Shown: piece after piece, positions 21,165 to 32,602 of the stretch
Layout: every line of letters begins with the position of its first letter
Numbering within the stretch: position 1 is the stretch's first letter
Source: Anthostomella pinea
Lineage: Eukaryota; Ascomycota; Sordariomycetes; Xylariales; Xylariaceae
Direction: 5' to 3'
Assembly (NCBI GenBank): GCA_963556695.1
Contig: CAUWAG010000007.1
Span: 1,674,001-1,738,000 of the forward strand
Length of the DNA: 64,000 nucleotides
Notes under the pieces: model-generated
The model's database searches: none
Seen by the model: only the letters and a program-made list of their open reading frames with translations
What the model was told of the DNA's origin: nothing
Program-made: the position numbers and the translations under genes

Positions 21165-23050
21165 CCTTGTGGCGCTCAAACAAAAACCCCATCATATTCT
21201 ATCCGATTTGAGCGAACCAGCAACCACACATTTTCCCCTCCAGTCAAGCATGCTCAGAACAGGTGTGGTAGGTTGGCAGCCGTTTAGTACCCTGCAAGGG
21301 CAGAAATCGGTGCAAGAATGAAACCAAGATCTTCATTGGGGATGCGGCGGTTCAGAACCAGGAATGGCTTGGCTGTTCATTGACTACCCCGAGGATACGT
21401 TTATCTCTTGTTTCATACTACGCCTCCCGAAGCGCTCCTTTAGGCCCCTAGTCTCGTGGCTGATCCTAGTCTCATTCCTATCGGGAGCAATAACATGGCT
21501 ACATACTCAAGGCCACCTGCTCCTTGCTTAGGGCCTGTTGAATACCATGTCACATGGTGTTCATATGATAACCGGCTAAGACACGTTTACAGTTGACTTA
21601 AGGTTTGTTTAATGGCCGAGCTCCCTGCCGAGCTACCCCTCAGGGTATCAATAGCACTGAGAATGCTGGCTTCTGATTTGTCCAAACAACAGGTGTCGTG
21701 GTTATCTGGTCACTCTGAGGGATCACATGGGATTGTATGGCTATATAACAGGGGCCTTCACTCCCATCCCAGAGGACTTCTTCTTCTTCCTTTAATATCA
21801 GAACACTTCAATATTCAACAGGGCCATTGAGGAGATCAAATTCACACGGGCCAAGCTTCTGGCGGGGGTCAATCCCAGTTCACACGATGAAGAGAGCTTC
21901 ACGAACCAGACGCTGGGACGACGTGGGAAAGCAAGAGAGAGTGCCTGGGTAAGAACGATAAAACCGCAAGACTTGGGCAATTGAGAATGTTTGACAGTTA
22001 TCTCGGTTTTTGTAGCTTCTGCAGTTGTGTGATCAGAGTTTGAGACATGTTCGATGTCGATTAAACCTGATAAGTGCGATTTTCCCCTGTATAAGCCCAT
22101 GTCGATGATAGGTTGACCACGCATCCCCGTTTGATGAGGCCTAACAAGGCGTGATGCTCGATCTATAGATATGACTGACTTGATGGCATATAACATGCAT
22201 AGGTTTGCCTTGGTGTATGCACGAGTAGTAGTCATAGCTGAGTTCAGGTTGGACTCGTGACGGGGGTATAAATGCGGAATTCCCTGCATACCTATCTGCT
22301 CACAAATAATTATTGTAACACCATGTCAAAATATAGAGTACCATGACATAAGTCTTTATAATATTGGCGGAGACAAGACGTATATATACTAGCATGTATG
22401 TGGGTGATCCCATCACGAGATGTTGCAAACATATGCACGGCACCGCCGGCTTCTAGGTTCTCCCTAAATTTAATGTATAGAAATGTCATTTCCCTTGTAT
22501 CTTGTTTCCAGAGTAACTACACCACTTTGCAGCCGCCACTGGCTCCCACCACCGGCTAGCTGCCAGTCTACCAAAAGTACAATCTTCTTCCAAACGCTGT
22601 TCACATCCTGTTCGGCTTCGAATATACCTACAACGTCCTTGAAGGAGAAATGGACGGGTCTTCGTCACATGGGCGGGTCTTCATCACATATCTCTAGCTA
22701 GATTGCCGACGAATTTCATCTCGGTAGACCGCGGCCACTTCACCCAATGAATCACTTCAAATATTCTTCCAGATACACACATACTAAAAATCATTAGAAT
22801 ACACGCTATTACAGTTCTCGAGTTTTCGCGACAACTATGTCAAAGTCGTAAGTAGGTTATTGCCTCCCTGCGAAGCACCAGCTAATCTCCGGCGTAGCAC
22901 CACTTGGCTCTCGTTGAGGACTCTTCCGAGAACGGTGATGAAGGAGGCGATGAAGGAGGTGATGCTGCTGATGGCCCGTAAATAGTGCATGGAGCACGCA
23001 GCTGGTTCGTCATTGGGGAGCTTCGCGACTTTTCTGCCTTTGCCGTTTCC
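21165..23050. other. Long stretch without a recognisable gene
   Basis: About 1.9 kb right of the hAT element. Short frames on both strands have no recognised domain, no clear splice structure and no transposon ends that I could find. It may be decayed repeat or regulatory DNA. Confidence 0.35.
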
Positions 23051-23110
23051 TGTTAGGTGGTCGGCTGCCCCTTGCCGGAAGAAGCATGCGAGTCGTTCGC
23101 TTGCGGCTTA

Positions 23111-23516
23111 GGTGCCCGGTACGATGCACCGCCTTGGCTCAGCTTCGATGACTCCGTCGTCAATACGGACATTAATAGCTTCCTTGGCTATGAATGGTCG
23201 AGAACTTGCTTTGTGCGGTCAAGGAAACTGCCAGTACACATACAATTGCGAAGACCCCTCCGGGATACCAGTCCTGCACATAACTTATAGACAGGCGCTA
23301 GTACGAGCCGCGGGTTACCTCTTACCGAGTGCCGGACCTTACAGCAGGCAAGTCATAGACTCAACTACTAACCTTAACAATTTGGCTCGCTTGCGGATCA
23401 AGACAGCAGTACCCGATCCGCAGTATCGCAATACCGACATCAACGGCTACTGGTTTACTTACGACGAGAAGGTCGCTTACAACTTCACCGTGGAGTCTGT
23501 CACGAAAATTAACTAG
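23111..23516 (+). pseudogene. Paralogue A of an unrecognised family (frameshifted)
   Basis: The sequence resembles paralogue B at 25.1-25.8 kb along most of its length. ARYDAPPWLSFDDSVVNTDIN is read in one frame up to about 23180; the next one carries GRELALCGQGNCQYTYNC, then NLNNLARLRIKTAVPDP and NTDINGYWFTYDEK to a TAA-type end at 23516. The shift equals one extra base (or two lost) near 23180-23195. No start codon homologous to that of B is evident upstream. I do not recognise the family; there is no signal peptide or membrane segment. Conserved Cys pairs (CGxGxCQxTYxC) are shared by A and B. Confidence 0.6.
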
Positions 23517-23664
23517 TCACATATAATAAAGATTTACCGTGGCCTAAACACCGACGCCTTCGAAGGGACACAGCAGACATACTATAGATACGAACGTAAA
23601 GTAGTCCGAGCCACCATGCCCGAGCATATTCGGGCAGTGGAGGTGCTGCAGCATATGGTCGACA

Positions 23665-23994
23665 ATGACGACGATATGCCCAGTCGGAGGAGGGTTACAG
23701 TCGAAGTGCAAAATGTGCAACAAGCCACACGAAATCAGACACTGCATCCGTCTAATCAAGCCCGGTCTACCTATCGGCTCCAGAAACGCAGCTGGCTTCA
23801 AACATTGGTACCCGATCCACAAGATCGCCACTCACGTCTTGGACGATTGCAGAGCGTTGCCTGAACTACTCACGGACACAGAGATGTTGGTTAAGGACAT
23901 GATCAGTGACCCGGCTCTTGGTCCGCCATTCGCGTCAAACAATATCGACTTCGGAGACATTTTGGACCGGAACAGGAGGGAAAGTACCATTTAG
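23665..23994 (+). CDS. Small zinc-knuckle ORF (hypothetical)
   Basis: A 109-residue frame from ATG 23665. Near its start is CKMCNKPHEIRHC, a C-x2-C-x3-H-x4-C knuckle, followed by a second possible Cys/His group (HWYPIHKIATHVLDDC). The same spacing occurs in the Gag of the Copia element at 56.2 kb (CKACLGFHELSQC), so this could be a fragment of a retrotransposon Gag, or the 3' exon of a lineage-specific zinc-knuckle gene. It lies 150 bp downstream of paralogue A on the same strand. Function unknown. Confidence 0.35.
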   Translation: MTTICPVGGGLQSKCKMCNKPHEIRHCIRLIKPGLPIGSRNAAGFKHWYPIHKIATHVLDDCRALPELLTDTEMLVKDMISDPALGPPFASNNIDFGDILDRNRRESTI

Positions 23995-25099
23995 ATGCTC
24001 TGAGAAGATTTCTTATATTGATAGCACTTTCATACGAGTAAGAACTTCAATCCCTGCTTTCGGCGCACTTTGGGCGGTTTTCGACGCGAGAGTGATGTTT
24101 TCAGGCCATGGAGTTACGCCCGGTACGCCACGCGGTGAGAAGTTGGAGAGAGCAGAACTGATGCGCTTATACTCTCACAGTTGTCACTTGTTACTGTATA
24201 TCACCTAGCAAAATCAAATTGTCAGAATGTTGCAAACCAAGCCCCGAGAAAAGTAGAGGTTCACTTTCGGAACGAACCTCACTGTTCTCCAGATTCCAGA
24301 ATCCGCGACCGTGGAACCCTTTTTCCAATAATACGTGTGAGACTTTCTCGCCGCCAACCCGGCCGCCGTCGAGGAGACCGGACGTGTACGCTTTGGACAG
24401 GTGAATCCCGAACAGGTATGACATGTTAAAGTCGGCATATTGTCTTCTCCCTCTGCTGTAAAGTCGGCAGGTGTTTTGTGTTGCTTCTAGACTTCGTGCG
24501 TTAATTTCCTACTGGGGATTACTTACTATAGAGACAACATCAATGCCACGGTTGCGGTGGAAAGTGGTGCAGAGATTTTTCTACTATATTGCAGGTATTC
24601 CTCTGGGTGCCTTCGAGTCGGAAAGTGGTCTTCCCTAGAGACAATGGGTTGCATCACCGAACAATAGAACACAATGGCAAACAAATTTCCCGGTCCATTG
24701 AAGAGGGCATTATGCGCTGAAAATTTCTCCATTCACTGTTGCCCAGCACCCTCAGGCACCCGCACCCAGCCCCACGTCGGTCTGTGATTATATATTGCAT
24801 CCCAGCTTGTCTCCCACCACAACTCTCTCCCACCACAACTCTCCTCAACCACAAACTCTCTTCAATCATATCTCTTCCTCTACCAAATCACCGCTCTGTG
24901 GCCTCGCCGCCCTCTTTTCACACCATCAATTCGACGATACTATCGTCGTTCAACCAAGCCACCATCCGTTTGACACACTGTCAGCTTTTCGACCCCTCCG
25001 CCTTCCCGAGTAGTTACAGCATCTTCATTAGCACACCCCATCAACCACCATCCGACACCCATAATACCGACAGTAGCGCAGATCCGCAACCAATCGATC
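23995..25099. other. Intergenic region ahead of paralogue B
   Basis: About 1.1 kb. The last 300 bases (from about 24800) are C/T-rich with repeated CCACCACAACTCTC units, as in pyrimidine-rich fungal promoters just upstream of a start codon. No further gene seen. Confidence 0.45.
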
Positions 25100-25797
25100 A
25101 TGGCGGACTCTAAGGCTACCATGAGTGCCAGCACCGGCGCCATTCCGACCAAGAAGAGCCTCTGGTGGACTCCGGAGGACCCCATGGACGAGTTCGGTAA
25201 CCAGAAGTGGCCTCCCCCGGAGGAGGTCGTCGCGGAAGAGGACCTACGCATCAAGACCAACCTGAAACGCAAAAGCAACCCAGCGCTGCGCGCATTGCCA
25301 ACTTGTCGAAACGCCCCGACCTTGTCGCCATGGGCGTGATCAACCCGGCCACCGCCCGAGACATTCATGGCAAGTGGCGCGCCCGCTACGATGCGCCGCC
25401 TTGGCTAACCTTTGACGATTCGATCATCAACACCGATGTAAACGGATTCGTCCTGAACGAGAGAGAGATGGCTATTTGTGGCCTCGGGCACTGCCAATTC
25501 ACCTACCATTGTGACAAGCCGATCCGCGATACGAATCCGGCCCCCACGTACAGATGCCAATGGGAACCACGGGCTAGCCCGTACAAAACGGTAGATCTTG
25601 TAGCGGCCAAACTGATCGATCCGAACACAAGCCTCGATAACCTCGGCCGCCTGCGAATCAAGGCACCAGCTGCAGACCCTCGACTCATCGACACGGATAT
25701 CAACGGGTACTACTTCACCTTCGACGAGAAGACGACATTGAACATCTCCGTCAGTCAGGACGTTACAAAATTCAGCTACGATGTTTGTGCGCTTTAG
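25100..25797 (+). pseudogene. Paralogue B of an unrecognised family (single frameshift)
   Basis: ATG 25100 opens a frame with KKSLWWTPEDPMDEFGNQKW and an acidic/basic stretch that runs to a TGA at 25337. The homologous, conserved continuation IANLSKRPDLVAMGVINPAT, YDAPPWLTFDDSIINTDVNG, ICGLGHCQFTYHCD and DTDINGYYFTFDEK is in the next frame and ends at 25797. The change is equivalent to one lost base (or two gained) near 25285. No intron fits. Alternatively, a 155-residue product could start at ATG 25330, overlapping the first frame's stop. Two halves each contain a TDxNG(F/Y) motif, hinting at an internal repeat. No known domain recognised. Confidence 0.6.
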
Positions 25798-27249
25798 ACG
25801 TGAACGCCGCACCCATGCCATTGCTATTCGCAATCCGCAACCTCAAGCTCAAGCTGCGAAGTAACGACACCGGGTTTCGGCACCCCCCATATTCAGAAGA
25901 GGACCTTTGGACTGGGAAGCACATGTCATGAGCCGGATTCTCTCCGGGCAGGCATCCACCAGCCATTCCAAACATTCGACTGGAATGTTGACAATTGGTC
26001 ATACGAGGCACCTTGGCGTGCGTTGCTGGGGTGGCGGTGTTCTGTGCGCATGGGACGGGCAAGTATATTCTTCGCCCCTAACGGGTCAATCAGACATCAT
26101 ACCATCCTGGCGGCATTTCACGACCAAAAGAGGTTCTCGACCATACGATATCGTGACCGGGTAAGATATACTCTCGGTCAATCTGGATTCTTTACGGGAA
26201 GTGCTAAGTTCTCGAGTGTGGAAGTCTGAGGGTACGGGTTCCCCAGTAAGTATAGTAGGTAGTTACTGCACGGACAGCCAGCTAATTCTTGCCACTGTAA
26301 ACTTGCACGCCTCAGAAAACGAATGCGATTTTGATGCGATGTGATCTATGAAAGTATGCACCATACCTTCTTCTTCATGTTGGCAATGCCGAACTCTTGG
26401 CAAGGGCCCCGTTCAGGGCTGGACCCAACTCCATATATTCCTAATTGTCGGGAATCTTATGTCGGTATGGAATGGGGGTAGATCCCCTTCTTGTTTGCTT
26501 GTTCTAGCTATAGGTCAGGGGGCCTGATTTGGTACTAAATACACACTTAAGCCATAAAGCAGGGCCCATCCCTAAAGCATCTGATAAAGCTCCTTCATCC
26601 AGCTGCTTCCATTGACCCCTTTAACCACCAAAGCCACTACAATCCTCACACTGATCATTCATCTTCACGCTGTTGCCCAGGGCCGAAGAGATAGACAATA
26701 CCTACATATAGTTCGCATCATTTAGACGTGCAGTAATTATATCACTTCCTTTAAATGAAGATGATAACGTCAGGTTATATTGGGAAGAAAACCAGGCGAG
26801 TGCCTTTTGGTTCGGTATTATCCCTCCTCCCAGGTTAGCATTCGAGCACGGTAAAGCTCATAGATGTCTCTCTTGCCTCGGCTTACTTGGACAGTGTCAA
26901 TGCACACCAAAACACGTGTTTGCTACAGTAACAATCTTGCATCGATATCGGTATAAAAACTTGAGGCCCGCCCAAATCCTAACTTTCTACTAATCACGTG
27001 CCGCTGCCTAAGGCGCCTTCACTCTTCTCCCATCGCCGAACCACTCACCGCAAGCTGGCCCTGCCAGACAAAAAACACATTCAGTTCTTCTCGCCGCTCG
27101 TAACCCACGAACAATCGCCACAAACCTCCCATTCACAGCTCCTGCCAAACGCTCACTCCCGAGCTTCCCGACCACGACATACAAGTTGCAGGTTTCACCT
27201 TCGCATTTCGATCAGGTCAGTGTATCACCGCCTTGCCAAAACACCTTGC
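25798..27249. other. Intergenic, no gene seen
   Basis: About 1.45 kb between paralogue B and the 2EXR gene. Open frames are short and not protein-like. The final 250 bases are C/T-rich and probably the promoter/leader of the next gene; a frame open through that leader has no ATG before 27250. Confidence 0.4.
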
Positions 27250-28371
27250 ATGCAGTCCATGTTGTGCATACAGCAGAAGCAGCTCCCACCTTCCAACTTT
27301 CCAGCTAGCTCACACTTCAAGTTCTTTGCACTAATGCTTACCCTTTGCCGGACCAGTCTCTCACGCGGACAGCTAGTCACGGAGTCGTTCCACCAGTTCT
27401 CTCAGCTCGCTCCCGAGCTGCGACGATCCGTCTGGAGAGCCTCTTGGGCCCCGAGAAATATTGTGGTATTTCACAATAACTACCCGAATGAAGAATGGTT
27501 CGCAAATTCCAATAAGGGACTTCCAGCATCGGCATTCGTCAACAGAGAGTCCCGAGACGAGACGCTGCTGCACTTCGCCTGGAGCTTTGCGCGCTTCCCA
27601 ATCGCAGCTCCCATCAAGATCCGAATCAACTTCAATATTAACATCCTCTTCGTTGCAAGTCGCGATTGCCAGCCGCGACTTACGCACGAGCTGAAGACCA
27701 GTCCTGAACTCCGGTGTCTTCAGCAAATTTCCGTGCGCGAATGGCTTCCGGTTGGCCTGCTGTCCAAGACATATGCTCACCACTGGCCCGGCGTCTGGGG
27801 CAGAGCAAAGTTCCTCGTGCCACGCTTGAGAAATCGCTCTCAGTTGCGAGAGCAGTTCGCCGGTTCCTTCCATAACGACGTGCAATCCGCTCTCCATGTC
27901 ACGCAGTGTCTACTAGCATCGCACTTCCCAGCACTGCGCGAAATCACACTAAGACCGCTCGGGCCCGAAAATTTCTGGGACGAGTGTCACGAGCGGCTGT
28001 GGACCGAGCAGTGGTTCGAACTCAAACGCCACACGGTCAAAAGCATAGAGTTCCCCCGGCTGAAGAGTGAAGGCGACAAGACTGTCAGAGTGAACTACTC
28101 GCCGCTCAAGTACCAATCCACGGGCTGCCCTCAACCTCTCAACGGATTCGACTGGCGCTGTCTGTCGTACGCCATGGAATACGCCCTCGGATGCGATGGC
28201 TTTGTCAAACCAAGGTTCGACGACTACGACTAGCGGCATTTACCGACCCTCAAAGCGATCGTTCAAAACTGCCAGCAGCGCGAACTAAGGAAGTACGAGG
28301 AAGAGGAGTACGAGGAAGAGGAGGCCGAGGAGGAGGAGGCCGAGGAGGAGGAGGCTGATGAAGAGGAGTAA
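27250..28371 (+). CDS. 2EXR-domain protein with an in-frame stop before an acidic tail
   Basis: The first ATG of the frame is at 27250; 27259 and 27334 are alternatives. The frame runs to TAG 28231-28233 (327 residues). After the N-terminal leader comes FHQFSQLAPELRRSVWRASW (about residue 47 onward), the signature of the fungal 2EXR family, followed by VVFHNN and the usual mixed beta/alpha region. The frame continues without shift past the TAG for another 45 codons (RHLPTLKAIVQNCQQRELRK, then a run of Glu) to TAA 28369-28371. The tail looks like genuine coding sequence, so the TAG may be a C-to-T change of CAG or a readthrough stop. The 2EXR family is large in Pezizomycotina and its function is unknown. 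Confidence 0.72.
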
Positions 28372-29696
28372 CAAAAAGTCGCTGCCCACAATCTCAAGGA
28401 TGGGAAGCGGCGTAAGCTTCTTCGAGCGGGCACTGGTGATGGATCGAGTGTTTAGGTGGTCAGGCAATGGGCCCCAACTCTCAAGGCGTTGGCTCGAGTC
28501 GGCCTTGAGGCCACCCGTATCTACAGATACCAAGACTTGCAGACTCTTCTGACCACAGTCACTTGTAATATAGGAGAAGAACCCATGGCCAACCTATAGG
28601 TCCTACAACCAGCTGGACGTAACCGTACCTAGTCTATCAGGTGCGATAGCTGGCTCTGGACAGCGCCCTAAGCATAAGACCAGTGCTTATAATGAAGGCT
28701 ATGGTTCTCCCCAGATTAGTTGTCTGAGATACTCACATTAACTGCTAATTGAAGGCGTGATCATCTCTGATTTGATGTAGGTACTGTGACCCTCGACGTT
28801 ATGATTGACAGCACGGTGGCCCTTCCTTGTGTAAAGATTCGACGCCCCTCACGCAGGTATGCCGATTGCAAGTAGACCGGATTTTTAAGAATTATTTACA
28901 AGTTGAGCTCAATGGTGTTGATTCGGTGATGGATCGAGCACGGAGAATTACATACATGATACAGGCCGGGTGGTTAGCCGACCCCCTATCTACCTAAACA
29001 GCTTCTGATTGGCCGAAGGACCGCGTATTATGTGGGGTACTTTGAGGACATGTCCTGTATGTAAAGTACCCGGCAGACAAGATACCCAAGACCAAACATG
29101 CCAGGTTACAAGTTGCGGGCCATTCGGGATGTTTGGTTCGAAGTGTCTCAGTGAGAATTGGCCTAAGATGGTCGGGGCTTTTATCACCCCGTACACCCCT
29201 CACCGGCTTGGGCCGTCAGCATCCGGGTGGGAACAAATCACCTGCCTCATCGCAGCCCTCAGGCGTTGCTCCACGGGGGTGGTGCCCCCATCGTGTAACA
29301 GACGCTTCATCTGGAAGAAGCTGAGGTGTCTCAAGTGCCGACAGATGTCGCCCTAGCTGCTGGGGGCCTCTGATCTCTCCGCGTAGTCGGGCGCGTGCGC
29401 CTCGCTTCATCACGACGACGAAAACATTACCCATAAGCTCTCAGTGGGGTTATGGTATAAACGACTTTTGGATTTGACCATAGGTCGGAACACCTCACAC
29501 TCTGATGGATATGTCCTGTCAACGTCTTCCCACCACCTGCCCTTCTACAGCACCCATGATTGGGCTACCGGTGGTTAAGAGAATTTGCATGTATTGGGAG
29601 GGACTGTTAGTATATAGATTTGAATTGGAGCAAAATTTTCTATCAACCAACAAAACAACGTCTGATTTGTTAGTGGTAACACGTCGGGGAAGAAAG
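28372..29696. other. Intergenic, no gene seen
   Basis: About 1.3 kb. Overlapping short frames at 29.0-29.4 kb on both strands have no recognised domain or consistent coding bias. No repeat ends were found. Confidence 0.35.
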
Positions 29697-29787
29697 GTCT
29701 GGTTCGGGCCCTGGACGCTAGCCTATAAATCCTCAAGGGTACCCGGATACCTTGGTTCGATTCCAAGATTAGACGAATCATCTTTTT
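29697..29787 (+). tRNA. tRNA-like locus, probably degenerate
   Basis: GTCTGGT (29697-29703) can pair fully with ATTAGAC (29768-29774), allowing two G-U pairs, as a 7-bp acceptor stem. The T arm CTTGG-TTCGATT-CCAAG (29751-29767) is perfect and contains the B-box consensus GGTTCGATTCC. A D arm GGGC...GCCT with TGGA in the loop is possible. A TCTTTTT terminator follows at 29781-29787. A canonical anticodon arm is not evident in the 47 bases between acceptor and T stems, so the identity is unknown. It may be intron-containing, mutated or a pseudogene. Confidence 0.35.
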
Positions 29788-30320
29788 GTAAGCAGCGCGT
29801 TCAAATCTAGTGTTTGTTTTTTCATTAATCTTTTTCCCCCCACTAAGCCACTCCCAGGGGCTCAGCCAGCCGTCGTCCCGTGGCCTGCAGCCAGGCTCCT
29901 TAGAAGCAGCCCACATACGCACATAAAATAATATCCCGGCGTACTAAAATCATGAACATCACCATCTAGACGTTCCTTCCTTCCACTCGATTACACTGCG
30001 CGAGGGACGGCGGGCGGGTGAGATCACGAAAATTACGTGCCGTCGTGACCCCGTACAACGGACGCACAAGTGCGTTCCTATCTGTTCCGCGTTCCGTATA
30101 CCCATGAGACGCAGCCACTTCCGATTTACCATCCCTGCGACCAGATAGAGCTTCCAACTGAGCAGCACCGGAGGACCCCTGATCAGATTTGTTAGAGATT
30201 AGCTCATTTTGTAGGAAGATTTCGTCTATAAGCTTCCAGTTCTCATCTACCCAGCTCCAGTCAGGCTCTCTGGCATGCTTGACGTGGTAGTCGCGGACAG
30301 CAGCAGGGGTCATCGCCACA
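29788..30320. other. Gap with short open frames only
   Basis: A minus-strand frame (30319-29966) encodes DYHVKHAREPDWSWVDENW and similar, but has no recognised domain. It may be the misread or unspliced continuation of the ALG13-like fragment to its right. Confidence 0.3.
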
Positions 30321-30490
30321 CTGCACGACGAGGTCGGTGTAGCCGAGGGCCCGCAGCATCATGAGGAACTCGGCGTAATGACCTCTTCGAGAAGGGGTCT
30401 GAAGCCGGCCGTGGCGCTGATGGTGACGAAGGCGGTGCGCGACTTCCACTTTGACTTTTCCTCCTTGGCGGGTATGGTGATGAACGAGTC
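30321..30490 (-). pseudogene. ALG13-like fragment (frameshifted)
   Basis: On the minus strand, KWKSRTAFVTISATAGFRPL then LLEEVITP and, in the next frame, EFLMMLRALGYTDLVVQCG reproduce the N-terminus of ALG13, the catalytic subunit of the Alg13/Alg14 UDP-GlcNAc transferase that adds the second GlcNAc to dolichol-PP-GlcNAc on the ER surface. A one-base change near 30378 breaks the frame. The sequence after VVQCG no longer resembles ALG13, so the rest of the gene is absent. This cannot be the cell's working copy of an essential enzyme; it looks like a duplicated, truncated piece. Confidence 0.55.
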
Positions 30491-31558
30491 GCTAAGGATT
30501 CTCTTGATGAGATGAAGAAGGGAAGTCCTTCCCGTCCTAGCCGGCCTGGCGGCGGTCCCTTATATAGGACCACTGTCGGGCCGTGCGCGTGCCCTAGCCC
30601 TAGATGGTCTGTATAACCAATCATCGAGAGGAAGAAATCGACCGAGGCTCCGGAGTTGGCTCCGCCACGTAGACATAGGGATGGATTCCACCACTGTGGT
30701 TGCCCTTTGCCAGACGAGAGAAACATCTCTTCACTCATTTCGCCATACTCTCGGAACCCACTCCAAGTCTTCGCCAGACCGGCCAAGCTTCAAAATATTC
30801 ATGCATGATCACTAAGTTAGTGATGGTGAGTTAGCATGATCCATGTGTCGGCTCCAGGGGGGAGGAGGGTGGGTGGTTACTCACGATCCATCGGCCCATC
30901 TACTTGTCAACAGCAGCTTTCGCCTCGTTCACCAATCCCAGTTCTGCAAGCGAGCAACTGGGCCAGAAACATCTGTTGCCAATGTGCTTGGAAGCCCCAG
31001 GTGGTATTAAGAGCCGCGGAAGAAGAATCGAATCGAATCGTAGGTGAAAGAAATTACTACCTTAAGTACCTATAGGAAAATGCATCGCAAACCATCCACT
31101 GCAAACCCTGTCAACTGTCGTGGTTGTCGAATGCTGAGACGTAGGTTGCAGTAGTTTTGCGATCGATTGAGAGGAGTACAGAGGGTTGCGGAACCCCAGA
31201 GCTTGAAGTTGTATTGACCTGGCGTCAATCTGACCCGTGGTGAAACCGTAAGCCCAGTCATCGGCCTCGCAAAAGGGCGTTATAGAATAGCCACTTGAAG
31301 TCTTTGTCTCCGGTCCAACCTTGGAGAGAAGTTGCTGTGATATGATGGGATCAGCTAATGAATGCACTTTCTTCGATGCCGTCGAGTGGATGGTAGGAAG
31401 ACCCAGAGTTCGCGGACCGCATCATGGAAGACTCCCGTGAATACATCGAGAGGGACTCGATCAAGACTGGAGATACTTACTTACAGACATCGGAGCGGAG
31501 GACAAGGGGGTCGACGCCCGGCTGCGGTGGAGGTCGAACAGCGAGTCCGCTTGTTGTC
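30491..31558. other. Intergenic, decayed-looking DNA
   Basis: About 1.1 kb. Frames at 30.3-30.8 kb (minus) and 31.06-31.37 kb (minus) lack domains and are not joined by convincing splice sites. Nothing confidently assignable. Confidence 0.35.
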
Positions 31559-31982
31559 TTAACAGCAACGGCAAAATCCGTATCGCAGTGGTGTGGACCT
31601 GAAGAACCGCCGGGATATGTCATCGCGTAAATCCTGCGGCAGGCTGTACAAGAGGCTGCCAGATTGTTGGTTCACCTAGGAGTTCTGCGGCAGTGTCAGT
31701 CTGGGAAGAGACGGAGGAAAGCGAAACAGGCACAGCACGTACCGTAGAGACATCTTCAATCGACTGCTGTGTATTCTCACCCGCGGATCGCAGAGACGCT
31801 TGTCGTGGAAGCAGGCACGGCTGACTCCATGGACGATGATCTCGGGCATTATAGGTCACGGGGGTAGGGCGAGAATCTGGTTGTTGCCGTAGACCTTTTC
31901 GGCAGCATCTTGGAAGCTTCCTTCCTCTTCGTCCTCTGTGGTACAGGACCATGGTAGAAAGGGTCGGCTCATCGGATGCCAT
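31559..31982 (-). CDS. Possible two-exon orphan gene
   Basis: ATG 31982 opens exon 1 (31743-31982, 80 codons, ending EDVST). A 67-bp intron with GTACGT donor, an internal CTGAC and a CTAG acceptor (31676-31742) joins in frame to exon 2 (31559-31675, LLYSLPQDLRDDISRRFFRS to TAA). The predicted protein is 118 residues and basic. I do not recognise it. LPQDLRDDI loosely recalls the LPxELR start of F-box-like and 2EXR proteins. The splice model is neat but could be chance. Confidence 0.28.
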
Positions 31983-32602
31983 CTTGAATTCTTGATTTGC
32001 GTCAGTATGACGGGCGCGTCAAGGGTAGCACAACATGAAGCTGCAGACAAACCGTGCGAGATGAAACTGTAGAGACCAAAGGGCCGGCGCAGTTTGTGTG
32101 ACAATCAGGCCTGCAGCTGCGCTGGCCAGGGCTGATGGGATGAAATATCTAGATTCAACGATATCTAAGGAAGAAGAGGTAATGTCGGAAGAGAAAGGGG
32201 AAGCTAGGGATATATATGTACATAAATATGTGGAGGTATTATGTTATACCGTAACAGTTTGGAGCATGGAGTATCGCTTGTCTGCTGTGAATGGCGCGTG
32301 ACAAAAACGTGAGGACTGGAGTGAGAAAATGACCTGGATTGTGGGTGAATTGCTGGACAGGCGTTGAAAGCCGAAGAACCCGTTGCGATGGGAACAAGGA
32401 AAAGTTTTTGAGGGCGTAGGATGTATTTTAAAGAGTAGCCGAAGAAGTGTTAAGAGCTTTTCCAGTTGCGATAAGCGTACCCAACACACAGTTAGAGCTG
32501 AAAGTCAGTCCACTGCTGCATCTAGGGGCAACATACGTCTGTAGCCAGCAGACCAGTCACAAAGGGATTTTAGCACAAACAATTTCGTCGCACCGCTATG
32601 TC
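31983..32602. other. Intergenic left of the LINE, no gene seen
   Basis: About 0.6 kb up to the LINE target duplication. No domain or repeat recognised. Confidence 0.35.

Noticed and set aside
25207..25797. 196-codon version of paralogue B
   Set aside because: Its first codon is GTG, which is not a usual start in fungi; ATG 25330 or the upstream ATG 25100 plus a frame change are better explanations.
26998..27249. N-terminal 84-codon extension of the 2EXR gene
   Set aside because: The extension has no ATG (it opens with GTG) and looks like pyrimidine-rich leader.
30310..30786. 158-codon minus-strand frame
   Set aside because: Its composition is low-complexity (Ser/Pro/Arg) and the ALG13-like reading lies in other frames of the same DNA.
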